Positions 47,111-58,159 of a DNA stretch of 64,000 nt are shown one piece after another. The notes beneath the pieces were generated by a model. It was not told the DNA's origin, did not search any database, and was given only the letters and a program-made list of their open reading frames with translations. A program made the translations under genes and the position numbers. Position 1 is the stretch's first letter; each line of letters opens with the position of its first letter. The stretch comes from Jaltomata sinuosa (Eukaryota; Streptophyta; Magnoliopsida; Solanales; Solanaceae): the NCBI GenBank assembly GCA_003996215.1, contig QJPP01001948.1:1-64000 (forward strand), in the 5' to 3' direction.

Positions 47111-48683
47111 CAGCAGACTGTCTATGGGTAGTGTATCTAATATTGAGGAAGAGAAGAGAGAATTAGCCAGAGATGTTCACCGGCTCACTCACTTAGAATT
47201 CTACCTTATGGACACGTTAGATGGTTGTGTGATAGTTCAGAATGGGTCAGAATCTTCATTGGTAGTAGAGGTTAAGGAGAAATAGGACAGTAATCCCATA
47301 TTACTTCAGTTGAAGGGTGCAGTTCATTAGCAGAGAGTTGAGGTTTTCTCCCAAGGGAGAGATGGTGTACTTCATTATCAGGGTCGCTTATGTGTTCCAA
47401 AGGTGGGTGAGTTGAGATAGTAGATCCTTTCAAAAGCCCATAATTCCAGATATTCCATTCATCTAGGTGCTACTACTGTGATCTATGGGAAGTCTATTAG
47501 TGGAACAACATACAGAGGGACATCGCAGATTTTGTGGCTAAGCTTCCGAACTGTCAGCAGGTTAAGGTAGAACATCAGAAACCAGGAGGTGTGACTCAGG
47601 AGATTAACATTTCTACTTGGAAGTGGGAAGTGGTCAACATGGATTTCATTACGGGCTTAACTCGTACTCACAAGCAACATGACTCTATTTGGGTGATAGT
47701 GGGTTAGCTCACTTTTTGGCAGTTAAGACTATAGATTCAGCGGAAGACTATGCCATACTTTACATCAGCAAGATAGTCAGGTTGCATGGAGTTCCTTTGT
47801 CTATCATCTCAAATAGAGGTGCTCAGTTTACCTCTCATTTCTGGAGATTATTTCAGAAAGGTCTTGGTACTCAGGTGAATCTTAGCACAACATTTCACCC
47901 ACATATAGATGGTCAGGCTGAGCATACCATTCAGACCCTAGAGGACATGTTGAGGGCTTATGTGATTGATTTTAAGGGTAGTTGGGATGATCACCTACCT
48001 CTCATAGAGTTTGCCTATAATAACAGCTTCTATTCCAGCATTCAGATGGCCCCATATAAGCACTCTATGGGCGTAGATATAGGTCACCTGTTGGTTGGTT
48101 TGAAGTAGGTAAAGCAGCTTTGATTGGACGAGATTCGGTACATGAGGCTATGGAGAAAGTTCAGCTCATCAGAGATAGGCTAAAGACATATCAGAGTTAT
48201 CAGAAGTCCTATGCAGATGTGAGGAGAGGAGACTTTGAGTTTGAAATTGATGATTGGGTTTTCCTTAAAGTGTCGCCCATGAAGGGGGTGATGAGATTCA
48301 GCAAGAAGGGTAAGCTCAGTCCCAGGTATGTAGGTCCTTACAGAATCCTGAAAAGGGTGGGTAATGTGGCTTATGAGTTAGAGTTTCCATCAGAATTAGC
48401 AACAGTTCATCCAGTCTTCTATATTTCCCTGTTAAAGAAGTGTGTGGGTGATTCGACTTCGATAGTACATTTAGAGAGTGTGGCTGTGAAGGATAGCCTC
48501 ACCTATGAGGAGGTTCCAGTTGAGATTCTTGACCATCAGGTTCGTAGGTTGAGAAATAACGAAGTTGCTTTAGTGAAAGTTTTATAGAGGAATCAGCCTG
48601 TAGAGGTAGCTACTTTGGAAGCAGAAGCAGCCATGATGTCTAAGTACCCCTACCTCTTTCCCTCCGATTCAGTTTTAGCTTAA
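47111..48683 (+). pseudogene. D1 pol: integrase and chromodomain (broken)
   Basis: TAG stops at former Gln codons occur near 47283, 47329 and 47416..47421. The zinc-finger region is shifted, and its CPNC pair reads LPNC. The catalytic core start NMDFITGLTRT (about 47638) is followed by a small deletion near 47700. Next come SNRGAQFTSHFW, QAEHTIQTLEDML and FAYNNSF. The GPY part has GPYRILKRVGNVAYEL. The chromodomain begins YEEVPVEILDHQVRRL, has a TAG for Trp after KVL (48583..48585), and ends KYPYLFPSDSVLA before the TAA at 48681..48683. Chromodomains of this clade are thought to direct insertion into heterochromatin. Confidence 0.9.
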
Positions 48684-48895
48684 GGTAAATAGTTCATATC
48701 CAGTATCTCAGTCTACTCTTGTGAAATTCAGTCTCAGCACCTTGTTCCATCAGTTACCCTTGCATTTCAGCATACTTGCATGTTTATGGAACTCAGTTCA
48801 GTTAGATATCAGTTTCTAGTACTCTGTTGATACGGATTGCAGATCTTTCCCTCCAAAGTTAGCTTATTCAGTCTTCATTCGAGGACAAATGATCC

Positions 48896-48909
48896 TAAGG
48901 GGGAGATAT
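48896..48909 (+). other. D1 polypurine tract
   Basis: TAAGGGGGAGATAT immediately before the 3' LTR. Confidence 0.88.
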
Positions 48910-51043
48910 TGTAACACCACAGAACTTCCAAGCCCAGACTAAGCTCAGAAAACCAATAGAGAATAAAAATTTCAGAAAATTCAAGTTTCCAGGAACCACG
49001 ATTTAAGAGTATGGACCGTAGTTTGGAACTACGGACCGTCATCTTAAGCCTTAGTTCAAGTTCCAGTAGCACTCCAGTACATGTCCCAGGGACTACGGTT
49101 AGGACCACAGACCATAGTTTAGAACCATGGCTCGACCTGTCACACGTGGTTTCCCTGAATCAGAGGACCCTCAGTTCTAGTCCCATAAACCGCGAGTTGG
49201 TTTACGGACCATAATTCAGAAGCACGGTCCGTTCTTTGACTCATGGAAATCCCCAGGCTAATTCAAGTCCTAGGAACCACGAGTCATATGACAAACCATC
49301 ATTCAGAAGAATGGTTCATCCTATTTAGTCGTAGTTCCTGACACTAGAGACCCCTAAAACTCTTAGGTAGAACCATGACTCAGGTTGATGGTCCGTCGTC
49401 CAGGAGTACGGTCCATCATCCAAAGTCGTGATCCCTCAGTCGCATTTTTTGCAGAAATTCTTTTAACTTTCCCAGGGGTATTCTAGACTTTTTCTTTCCC
49501 TTTTTAAGGCCTAAGCTATGTCGTTTTATGTCGTTTAAGACTAATTAAGTAGCCTAAAACTACCTAAAACATTCATTCCCCTAAATTCTTTAAACTTAGA
49601 AAGAAAATAAGAGAAAGAGGCGACAGTTTTCCTCCAAGAACAAGCAGAGGTCTTCATCAAGTTCAGCCCCAAAAATCCAAGGATTTCTCTGTGGATTTCT
49701 TCAGAAGGTATGTGGGATTTCACTAGTGGGTTCCTTTCACCCATTAGGTCCCTAGATTCAAGTCAGACTTCAATTTTCTCCATGAATGTTTCAGACATAG
49801 GGTTCCAAATTCTCAAGGACTTATTGCAATTCAGTTATTATAGTTTCTATGCTATTGACTACATGTTTCTTGGAGATTTAGAGTAGTTTCATGCGTAAGG
49901 CTCATAAACCATAGCTTGTAGGAATTCCAGTATTCCATGAATTTAGCTTGCTAGGCAGATCAATTATATGTTTATGCTTCAAAAATTGAATGATATACCT
50001 TTCAGCTTGTGTATGTTGCATTCTCAGTTATTTATCAGTATTTGAGCTATCCTTTATTATAGTACATTATTACTTACATTAGGTGCAGGTAGACTTAATA
50101 CCGAGCGGACGAGAGGATGAAGGATTAGCTGTCAGTTTAGGCTAAGACCTTTAGTAACAATCCCCAAGTCCCAGAACTATGGTGCCACCGTAGGTTTAGG
50201 GGAGTCAGCTATTAGACTAGGTTGTAACTCCTTGTCCCTTGTGGACATCAGCAGTGGATCCACATCAGACTTGTTCATACCCTTGGCAAGGTATAAACAC
50301 CCTTCCATCTAGGGTTACAGGTTGGTCCCATAGTTAGCTCAACTTGGGAGTATGTCGGTTAGTAGTGTTTCCCACAGTCAAATTCATGTGCATTGACCTT
50401 GTATCCAGTATTTAGGTTCAGTATTCAGTTTAGCATGTTATTTCATGATTTATACTTGGTCATTGCACTCAGTTCAGCTTTCAATTATGTTGCAGTATAT
50501 CTATTTTCATGTTCAGTTTTATATTATCCAGCTTTCTATATATCCTTCATGCTCAGTACATTCGAAGTACTGATGCATACTTTTGTGCTACATCATTTTA
50601 TGATGTAGGTTCAGGCACACAGCATCCAGATCGTGCTTAGTTTGACTTTTGATCTGTATCCAGCAGCTCAATTGGTGAGTCCTCAGTAGTTCGAGGATGA
50701 TAGACATGCTTATATATTTCGCATTTAATTACAGTTCCAAATTTATTAGAGTTAGCTGGGGTCATGTCCCAGCAACTCCTATTCAGTTAGAAGGCTTTCA
50801 AACATAGACTAGATTCAGCAGTCATTAGTGTGGTTTCCAGTCAACACTATATTTTTTTTAAAATACTTTATATATTCAGATTCTTGGGTTCTTCCCGCTT
50901 TAATATACTAAAATTGTTTTAGCTTCTGCACTGTGCATGTCTTAACCTGATTTTGTATAGATGTGCCATGCCATGGGTTAGCTTGGGGTCACTTGTGACA
51001 CTAAGCACTGTGCTACACCCAGGGGTAGCTTCGGGCCGTGACA
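48910..51043 (+). repeat. D1 3' LTR (2134 bp)
   Basis: TGTAACACC to GCCGTGACA. Same layout as the 5' LTR, with the palindrome-word block at about 48985..49455. Confidence 0.95.
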
Positions 51044-51048
51044 GTGAA
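51044..51048. repeat. D1 target-site duplication, right (GTGAA)
   Basis: Matches 41743..41747; E3 gag resumes directly after it. Confidence 0.95.
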
Positions 51049-51717
51049 TGTGTCAGAAATAAGAGCTACTGATGATGAGCTTATGACTGTGGTTGATGGC
51101 AAGTTATATTTTGTGTCGATGGGTTCTCATCTCGGGTATTATCACCCGAGGGAAAAGAACCAAGGTTGGATATGAGATGATCGGGACAGGTATGGTGATA
51201 CAACTACCAAAGTCATTATGTAACCCCAAACAAAGCTAACTCCCTTTACCAACCAACCACAAGAGACCCCTTGCATTCCAAGTTAGAGGCCATGTTGTCC
51301 TTGGCGCTAAAAAAAATGGACACAACACACGCCGGGGTGCATGAGCTTAAAAGCAAAGTCTTAACATTTCATAGGACCGTGAGCTCTCATTCAACATCCA
51401 TCAAACAACTTGAAGTCCAAATAGATCATCTTTCCATTCAAATAAGCCCGGAGATGAATACGTCACTTCTTAGTTGCGCCACTACCAATTCTAAAAGTGA
51501 CAGGCATATCATGGTCATCGTTACTAGGAGTGGACGAACAAACGGTGAGATAAGAGGACCCGTTGTAGAACCGGTTGTGAAACCAAAGGAGCCTACTCCT
51601 GAAGTAGGCAAGAAGACAAGAGACAAAATTGAAGAGGTAGTGCATGAGAATGTTGTTGAAACTCTGGAGATAAGGGAAGAACTTGATGCATCGATTGCCC
51701 CGAAGAATGTTTAAAGT
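51049..51717 (+). pseudogene. E3 gag, C-terminal part
   Basis: This continues the gag cut by D1. DDELMTVVDGKLYFVSMGSHLGYY matches the E2 gag at 28900..29000. A helical region (LEAMLSLALKKMDTTH, TVSSHSTSIKQLEVQ, DHLSIQISPEM) follows, then VTRSGRTNGE. This is the same kind of VTRSGR / ITTRSG motif that marks the end of gag in Athila elements. Frame changes near 51180 and 51270, and a stop at 51712..51714. It is exactly this part, from VTRSGR on, that E1 and E2 lack. Confidence 0.86.
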
Positions 51718-52668
51718 GATGATGATAAGGAAGAGGTCGAGCCATATCCCTAAGTGGCCATCGATGACGAGGTCGATCCTCCTCTTATGCAAGGCACACC
51801 GACCACAACTCCCAAAGGACCTCCTCCGTACCCTCATCGGCTAAATAAGAAGAAGGAAGAACAAAAATTCAGCAAGTTTGTTGACATGTTCACCAAGATG
51901 TCAATAAACATTCCTTTGGTCAAAGCTCTACTGCAAATGCCAAGGTACTCTAAATTTATGAAGGAGTTACTTAAAAAGAAGAAGGTGGTTGACATAGGCA
52001 CGATTGAGATTTCATACAGCAGTAGTGTCGTGATGACTATCAATGTGGCTATGAAGAGAGAAGACCCGAGTACGTTCACTATACCATGTACGATTGGAAT
52101 GTTTGTATTTCGAAGGGCCTTGTGCGACTCGGGGGCAAGCATCAACCTGATGCCCCTTGTGATTTTCAAGAAGCTAGGATTGGGCACTCCCAAACCTACT
52201 TCTATACAGATACTCATGGTCGATAGGTCTATTAAGCGCCATGTAGGAATCTTATTTGATGTATTGGTAAAGGTGGACAAACTAATTCTTCCTGTGAACT
52301 TTTTCATCTTGGACTGTGAGGTAGATGTGGAGGTTCCCATTATTCTGGGATGACTATTGTTGGCTACAGGGAGGCCCCTTATTGATGTAGAACTCGATGA
52401 ACTCAAATTTTGATTGGGGGATGAGATAGTGATGTTCAATATTTGCCAACCCATGAGACCTCCGGATGATTTGAGAGTAATATCGGTGATAGAATCGGAG
52501 GGGAAGTGGGATGATGCTCTTGGAGAGTGTGAAGTGGCCAAGACGCCCGCATTTGATTCATTGCCAAGTGAGCAACTTAATGACATCTCTAAGATATTGA
52601 TGGAGCAATTTCACCTCTGGAGATGGGGCCATGCCAACTGGATTGGCATGCCTTTTGACAATGGTTGA
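51718..52668 (+). pseudogene. E3 gag end and aspartic protease, ending at the pol deletion
   Basis: A Pro-rich segment (TPKGPPPYPHRLNKKKEEQKF) and KFVDMFTKMSINIPLVKALLQMP are typical of Athila just before protease. The active site reads LCDSGASINLMPL, with the catalytic Asp at 52126..52128; IFKKLGLG and EVPIILG follow. One stop after IILG (52351..52353) and one near 52412 break it. The segment after protease (FNICQPMRPPDDLRV...) runs to 52668. There, instead of RT, the sequence goes to CGTCGAGCCGCGACA and TCAAGCGCTTCTTGG, which in Athila elements lie after integrase. RT, RNase H and integrase are therefore deleted. Confidence 0.88.
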
Positions 52669-53681
52669 GAATTGAGGTACTATCGTCGAGCCGCGACATA
52701 AAATCAAGCGCTTCTTGGAAGGAAACCCAAGTTTTTCCTTTAAATTTCTTTACCCGTTGTTGTTTTTTAGTGATTTGCAGGGAATTCATAAAGTGGAAAA
52801 TTGAACAAGAGATAAAACAGGGCAAAAATAAGTTATGTGGCAAACTCTGTGAACCGCACAAGCAATTGTGTGTGTCGCACAATGCACTGCACGCCAACAC
52901 TGACTGCCTGAAGGAAATTTGAAAATTTGGAGGCGACGTGCGCTAGGCCATGCAGACCGCACGAGCCCAAGTGTGCGTCGTACCTTCGTCGCATGGTGAA
53001 ACAGACACCTGGGCAAACCCAGGGGAGAAAAAGGAGCATGTGCACTAAGCCATGTGGTCCGCACATTGTCTGGTGCAAATAGCATATCAGGGTGCACCAG
53101 CGGTATGTTTGAACTTTAATTGACCTAACCCATTGACCGACCCAACCCGGAGATGACCCGGCCAACTCTTCTTCCTTTTTCTTTCCAAACCACCTCTCTT
53201 CTCCTATTTCCACCATCTTTTCTCTCCAAATCCGAAAATTCTCTCCCAAAACTTTCTCCATATCTATCAATCTTCCCCAAAATCTTCTTCTTCTCTCACC
53301 CAACCATCTCCATCACCACTGCCGACATCATCTCTCTGGGTAAGTTTCGTGGGTCACCATTTTTGAAGAATAAAAAGCTTTAATTTTCACTCCTCTCTTC
53401 ATAATTTCACTTGTGGTAAGTTCCCCGATGTTAAATACTTGTTTTTATGAAGGTTGGAAACTCATATTGTGAAGCATGCTTACTAGAATTACCATGTTGG
53501 TTTTGGTTGATATCCAAAAATTTTGGGTCCCCAATTTTGAGTTGAATTGATGATTTTTCTTGCTTCCAACTTGGTAGAACTTAAATTTTGTTAATGCATG
53601 TTGAATGTAGTAATTTTTAGCCTTGAACTATGTGTTAGGGTGAAATCTGAGTAACCCCCTTGTGACGGACGAATGTTTTGG

Positions 53682-53714
53682 CCCGATGATAGATTGAGTG
53701 ACGTCATTCTTAAG
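53682..53714 (+). repeat. 33-bp E-family motif, first copy in E3
   Basis: Begins CCCGATGATAGATTGAG and ends ATTCTTAAG. Confidence 0.9.
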
Positions 53715-53895
53715 AGCAAATCGCTGTTTGCCATGAGTTCTTTGTTGAAAATTTTGAATGAAGGCTGAATTTTGATGATTGTATACCCATAGCTTTTGTT
53801 GAGCATTCTTTTTAGGGTGTATGATCTTGTGCGGGAAGGGGGTTAATTGTTGCTAAATTTGTGGGTGTCCATATTACAAGTGAAGGCTTGATGTT

Positions 53896-53928
53896 CTCAA
53901 TTATAGATGGGGTAACATCCATCTTAAG
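53896..53928 (+). repeat. 33-bp E-family motif, second copy in E3
   Basis: Begins CTCAATTATAGATGGGG and ends CATCTTAAG; same subtype as the second copies in E1 and E2. Confidence 0.82.
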
Positions 53929-54468
53929 GGAAGTTGTTAAGTTCCTCTCTCGCTTGCTGTTGTGATAATGGAAATCCAGGGAAGTCTGAGTACCCCAAAG
54001 TGGTGGTCATGATATCCCTTGCCCCTCTTGGTTTATCGTTGATTAGTTTGTTGAATAGTGCCAAGTGCCTAAGCACATCTTGCTCCACGGATCACATGTG
54101 GAATTCACAAGAACATGAGGAACCAAAAACTCCAATTGGGTCTTTGTGCATTTCTCATATGGTACATAGATCTTGATGTGCAGTGCGCACAAGGCATCGC
54201 ATCTTGTTGAAAATGGAGAACCAAACACTGTTTTGAGGGGTGGAGCTTGGTACGATGCACACTTTGGTTGAAAAGTGTAGGAAATCAACTGTAGGAATCT
54301 GTTAGCTCATGCGATAGCACATGCGACGCGCACGCTCCCTTGTGAGGTCTGCATGTGGTTTGCACGAGCCTCAGCCCCCTCATTTGTTTTCCACTTCACT
54401 GAATTCCTAACTTCTTTTAGTTGTTTATATATTCATAATGCATATTGCTAATGCCCATACACAGGATT

Positions 54469-56148
54469 ATGTCTTCCAACATGCACCATCAAAAGAGTTG
54501 TGATGTGAAGCACACTCCAAATGCAGGTGTTCTTATACAAGAGGTTGAGCACATTGAATCAGGAGTCTGCTTTGGGCTCAGAGGAATGGAAGCTTACTAC
54601 CTCAAATTCCGGAATCACCCATTTTTGGAGGAAAAGGGGCTCAATGTAGAAGAGTTCCAAGAGGAATTCCTGAATATTCCAAAGCAATTTTGCATAAGAA
54701 CTTGGGAACACTTTGCCAATACACCAGGCCTCTACTTTCTTGAGTTAGTGCGGGAATCCCATGCCTCATACCGAGCCCGCCTCGATGAGCTAAATCACAA
54801 AGGCCCACTAAGCAAGTTGACATGCCTCAAGTCACTATTGGTACGAGGTAAAGAGGTGAACATTACCCCTGAAGCCATTCATGCTTCCATCTGGGATGAC
54901 GAACCAATCCCCAAATCAAGGTACTTTGAATGTGTGGCTAAAAAGAATGACGAATATGAATGGGTTGATAGTGTGATTGCTGAATGAAACCCATTGTGGG
55001 CCACCTCCAAGGGTCCATCGCTCTGATCTTAAATTCAAAGCACGTATGTGGCTTGACTTTGTGAGCACAAGACTCATCCCGACTAGCCCATCACTAAAGT
55101 AACCATAGAGATGGCCATTCTCCTTGCATACATCATGAGAGGCCTCCGTTTGAATAAAGGTGAGATCATCGCCGAACTCCTCAAGAGAAAAGCGCAACAT
55201 GACTCCAAATCCATGGCTTTCCCCTTGCTTATAACTCTTCTATGTGTCCAAACCGAGTGTCCTTTGTTTCGAGCATTTGACAAGGTCAGCCAAGCTAAGG
55301 GGATGGTTTGCTTGGACACAAAGAAGGATAAATATGCCCCACATGTCAAAATAAGGTATCTCTATCAACCTTCATATGCTACCACACCCATGTCTTGATC
55401 CAACAACATTATGCATAATAAAGAAGGGAGTTCACCCTTATCTCAGGGCACTTCAAGCACGGTTCATGAGGCATCTCAAGCCACCACCTCCTTCTTAGGT
55501 AACTTGCTACAACTGAGTCTACTTACTAACAAGAATGATGAGATGCTATAAAATTTGGCCAAAAACATTCCCATCATACTTCAATCCACCATCAAGTCGG
55601 CCTTAAAACTGGTAGTGTCAAGAGTGAGAAATCTATGTGCTAGAGTGGACACCATAGAAGTGGAGGTTGAGGAACTCAATCAGTTGGTCCCGCATGTTTA
55701 ATCAAATTGGGATCTTAATCTACCATCCTCAAACTCTTCACCATCCCAAAGAGCTGCTATCCCCCCTGATGATTGGTGCACAGGATAGACTCAATCTGAC
55801 AATGAATGTGGATCCAAAACTAAAGCATTGCTTGATCCACCAATAGTGGAGCAATACTCAGATCCTCCTGACTCATCTGTGCCAGGTTGGAGGACTCCAC
55901 CTATGCCTAGCTAGGGTAGGGGGCCATCCTATCATGATTTGATGACTGCATAGGACAGATGGTATGTGGATGACACATTCGGTCCCCTTAAGCTTCCATG
56001 GGATCCTACGGTACCTCCATTGGCAGGTTTTTAGATAGATACTGCACATGCATATATACCACCACCGGCACCACCAGATCAACCAGCACCTCAACCTCCT
56101 AGACCACCACATTAGTTCTACTCAAGGAGGCGTCGTTATCATCATTAG
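54469..56148 (+). pseudogene. E3 env-position ORF, Transposase_32 domain, divergent subtype (broken)
   Basis: The ATG at 54469 opens MSSNMHHQKSCDV, starting MSS like the E2 gene. The N-terminal half is intact to 54987 (FGLRGMEAYYLKFRNHPF, LLVRGKEVNITPEAIHASIWDD). After frame breaks near 55000..55100, the Transposase_32 core continues: DFVSTRLIPTSPS, MAILLAYIMRGLRLNKGEI and FPLLITLLCVQTECP. A helical part (KSALKLVVSRVRNLCARVDT) and a Pro-rich tail (YIPPPAPPDQPAPQPP), ending in a basic RRRRYHH, take it to 56148. That is about 560 codons if counted through the breaks. Stops in the tail are mostly TAG at likely CAG positions. Its function is unknown; its position matches that of env-like genes in Athila elements. 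Confidence 0.78.
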
Positions 56149-58146
56149 ACTATTCAGGGAGTTTTTGGCACTCATTCTCATTTGTATAACTTTTTATGCA
56201 TCGGGGATATGTTTAATTTAATTTTGGGGGAGCCTGTAACTATTGTGATGCTTGTTGTGTTAACATTACCCTTGCTGAGCCCTTTTTATTATGTTTTATT
56301 TTTATTCTGAGCTTATTTGTGCCCTCACTGGGCTTGATTGAGATTGTGTTACCGGGTTGGTCTTACATGCTATATTGTCTTACCACCTGTGCTTTGCAAA
56401 TACGCTAAAGGCCTACGCCGAGGATTGTTTTGAATGAATCATGAGCGTGAAATTTGGATATTGCCTTGTTAATAGTAGTTTAGAAATAAACTCTGAGGGC
56501 TTTCTTAATACCACTGTTCTTTCCCAAGGAGCAAGAGTTTTGATTATTTTCTTTTTCTTTTCTTTTGTTTTTGTGTGTCAAATCGAGTTGGTGTTTCCCT
56601 ATAATAGATTGAGAGGCGATGTTCTTAAGGGAAAACACCAAGTTTTAGTTTGGAATTGAGTTCATAGTTGCTTGTCTCGAAATAGGCCCACCAAAAAATT
56701 TCTCATGGAAAATTGTTTTGAAAATAAAAGGAAGAAGGGAAATGAATTTTTGAGGAAAAGCATTCTCTTGTCATGACTTGCACACTCTCGCTTTGGCTTG
56801 ATTGACTCACAAATGAGTATGTAATGAACTCGAAATAGCTTGTCAAACATCATTTGCCCCAATTGATTGTGAGACTAATGAAAGAGATCTAGTAGCATGA
56901 TGCCTTGTGTGGTAAGGCTTTACCTTGATTCTTGTGCATAAGTGTCGTCTAAAACTTGCCCTGAATGTGACTCAAGGTAAAATTCGAGGTGTGACCGAGC
57001 TTGGAAGATGACCTTAGGCCCTTTTTGACAGCCACTTCACCCAAATGACTTCCTATGACATCAAATCCTAGTGAACCCCTTTTGAGCTTCTGACCGTTCT
57101 TTGGCACCTTGTAACACCTTTACCTTTTTGGAACCTCTATTTTGGCACCCATCTTCCCTAATTGCTTAAAAATGAAATGTAGGCTAAAAGCCTAAAGTTG
57201 AGGGGGAAACGAAAGATAACATAGGCAAATGCCTAAGTTTGGGGGTGCATGTGATCAAATGAGGAGAAGAAAAGAAGTGCACTTCAAGTGCAAAGTAGCA
57301 CCTTAATTTTGAATTGAAAATTGCTCTAAAAGATCAACCCAATGAGCAAATTGAAAAGCAAAAATAGGTGCTACCAAGTGGAGGCGGTATAAGGAGTTTG
57401 AATGATCATGAGTAAAAAGGAGGAATCTTGGGTTGTGAGAGGGAGAAATAAGGTGAAGTTGAAAAAGAAAAATGTGAGCGGTGTTCAAAATGAGAACAAA
57501 GAGCATTAGGGAGGGGTAGTCACTTTAACCAAATGATATCCTCACCTTAGCCCTAACCAACATCGCAACCCACAAGTCCTTGGTGATTTCGAGCTTGTCT
57601 ACCTACATTAGTGGCGATATACATGAAGGAAAAGCCTATGGTTTGACGCGTATGCACTTGAACTTCCTTGAGAGAGTGAGAGTCTTCTTAGTGCTCTTAT
57701 AATCCCGTGTTTTGTGAATTGAATGATTGTAAGTGGGATTCTCTCTTGTGGTGAGTGGCATCATGCACTCAAATTGAAACATAGAGTCTCTATTTCAATT
57801 GAGGGGAAAGAATGAGACAAGTTGTGTGGCAATTATCGAGGAAAACCTTGATGGTCCATGCCAATGACTTGAGAAGCTTAAATGTCTTGTTTTTAATTGC
57901 AAAAATTCCATTGATTTTGAAAGAGAAATGATGTCCTTTTGGAAAATGTTTTAAATTGATCAGTTGCCTTGAATTTGTAGTGGTCCAAATTGAGATGAGC
58001 ATAGTAGTTGAGTCGTTTGTTTGAGTCTTTCGTTTATTCTTTTTCTTAATTTTTAGTTTAGAGTAGTCTTTTGTGCCTTGATTGAGCCTAGAGCATAAAT
58101 CATTCCTTGTCTTGTGAGTATCTTGCTTTAGGACAAGCAATAGTTC
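56149..58146 (+). other. E3 noncoding 3' region
   Basis: It contains a hydrophobic stretch in broken frames (about 56240..56410, with VLPGWSYM), related to the E2 96-codon frame. It also has extra purine tracts like the 3' one (56222..56233, 57194..57209, 57235..57247) and one 33-bp motif. No convincing gene. Confidence 0.7.
56597..56629 (+). repeat. 33-bp E-family motif, downstream copy in E3
   Basis: Begins CCCTATAATAGATTGAG and ends GTTCTTAAG; same subtype as the downstream copies in E1 and E2 (GAGAGG in the middle). Confidence 0.87.
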
Positions 58147-58159
58147 AAGTTTGGGGGTT
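58147..58159 (+). other. E3 polypurine tract
   Basis: AAGTTTGGGGGTT directly before the TGATAAG start of the 3' LTR. Confidence 0.85.

Larger units (their letters stand above)
41748..51043 (+). mobile_element. D1: full-length Ty3/gypsy chromodomain element (9296 bp) nested in E3 gag
   Basis: LTRs of 2132 and 2134 bp, GTGAA duplications, initiator-Met primer site, gag, protease, RT, RNase H, integrase, chromodomain and purine tract are all present in the standard order. The coding region has about a dozen stops, mostly TAG at former CAG or TGG codons, and some deletions. The LTRs differ at roughly 7-8 percent of bases over the first 300, so insertion was not recent, yet later than that of its host E3. 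Confidence 0.95.
52669..54468 (+). other. E3 spacer upstream of the env-position ORF, with candidate leader and intron
   Basis: No gene. Order: post-pol sequence; GTGCG/CGCAC block (about 52845..53100); pyrimidine-rich leader-like stretch (53155..53339) with many TCTTC and CTCTCC words; a strong splice-donor match GGGTAAGT with intron start at 53340; two 33-bp motifs; a second GTGCG/CGCAC block (about 54160..54375); and CATACACAG ending at 54464, a possible acceptor 4 bases before the ATG. A spliced transcript would drop 1125 bases. No TATA box is obvious before the leader. Inference only. Confidence 0.6.

Noticed and set aside
51834..52586. 250-codon reading frame on the minus strand
   Set aside because: It is antisense to the E3 gag-protease, whose sense translation has clear Athila motifs. 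The antisense frame has no recognisable domain.
54469..56148. Calling the E-family extra ORF a true envelope gene
   Set aside because: No signal peptide, fusion peptide or convincing membrane anchor is visible in the ORF itself. Only its position matches, so I name it by its Transposase_32 domain.
54469..56148. Taking the Transposase_32 label as proof of a transposase
   Set aside because: The domain name is historical; no catalytic residues are established for it, and the surrounding elements are clearly LTR retrotransposons.
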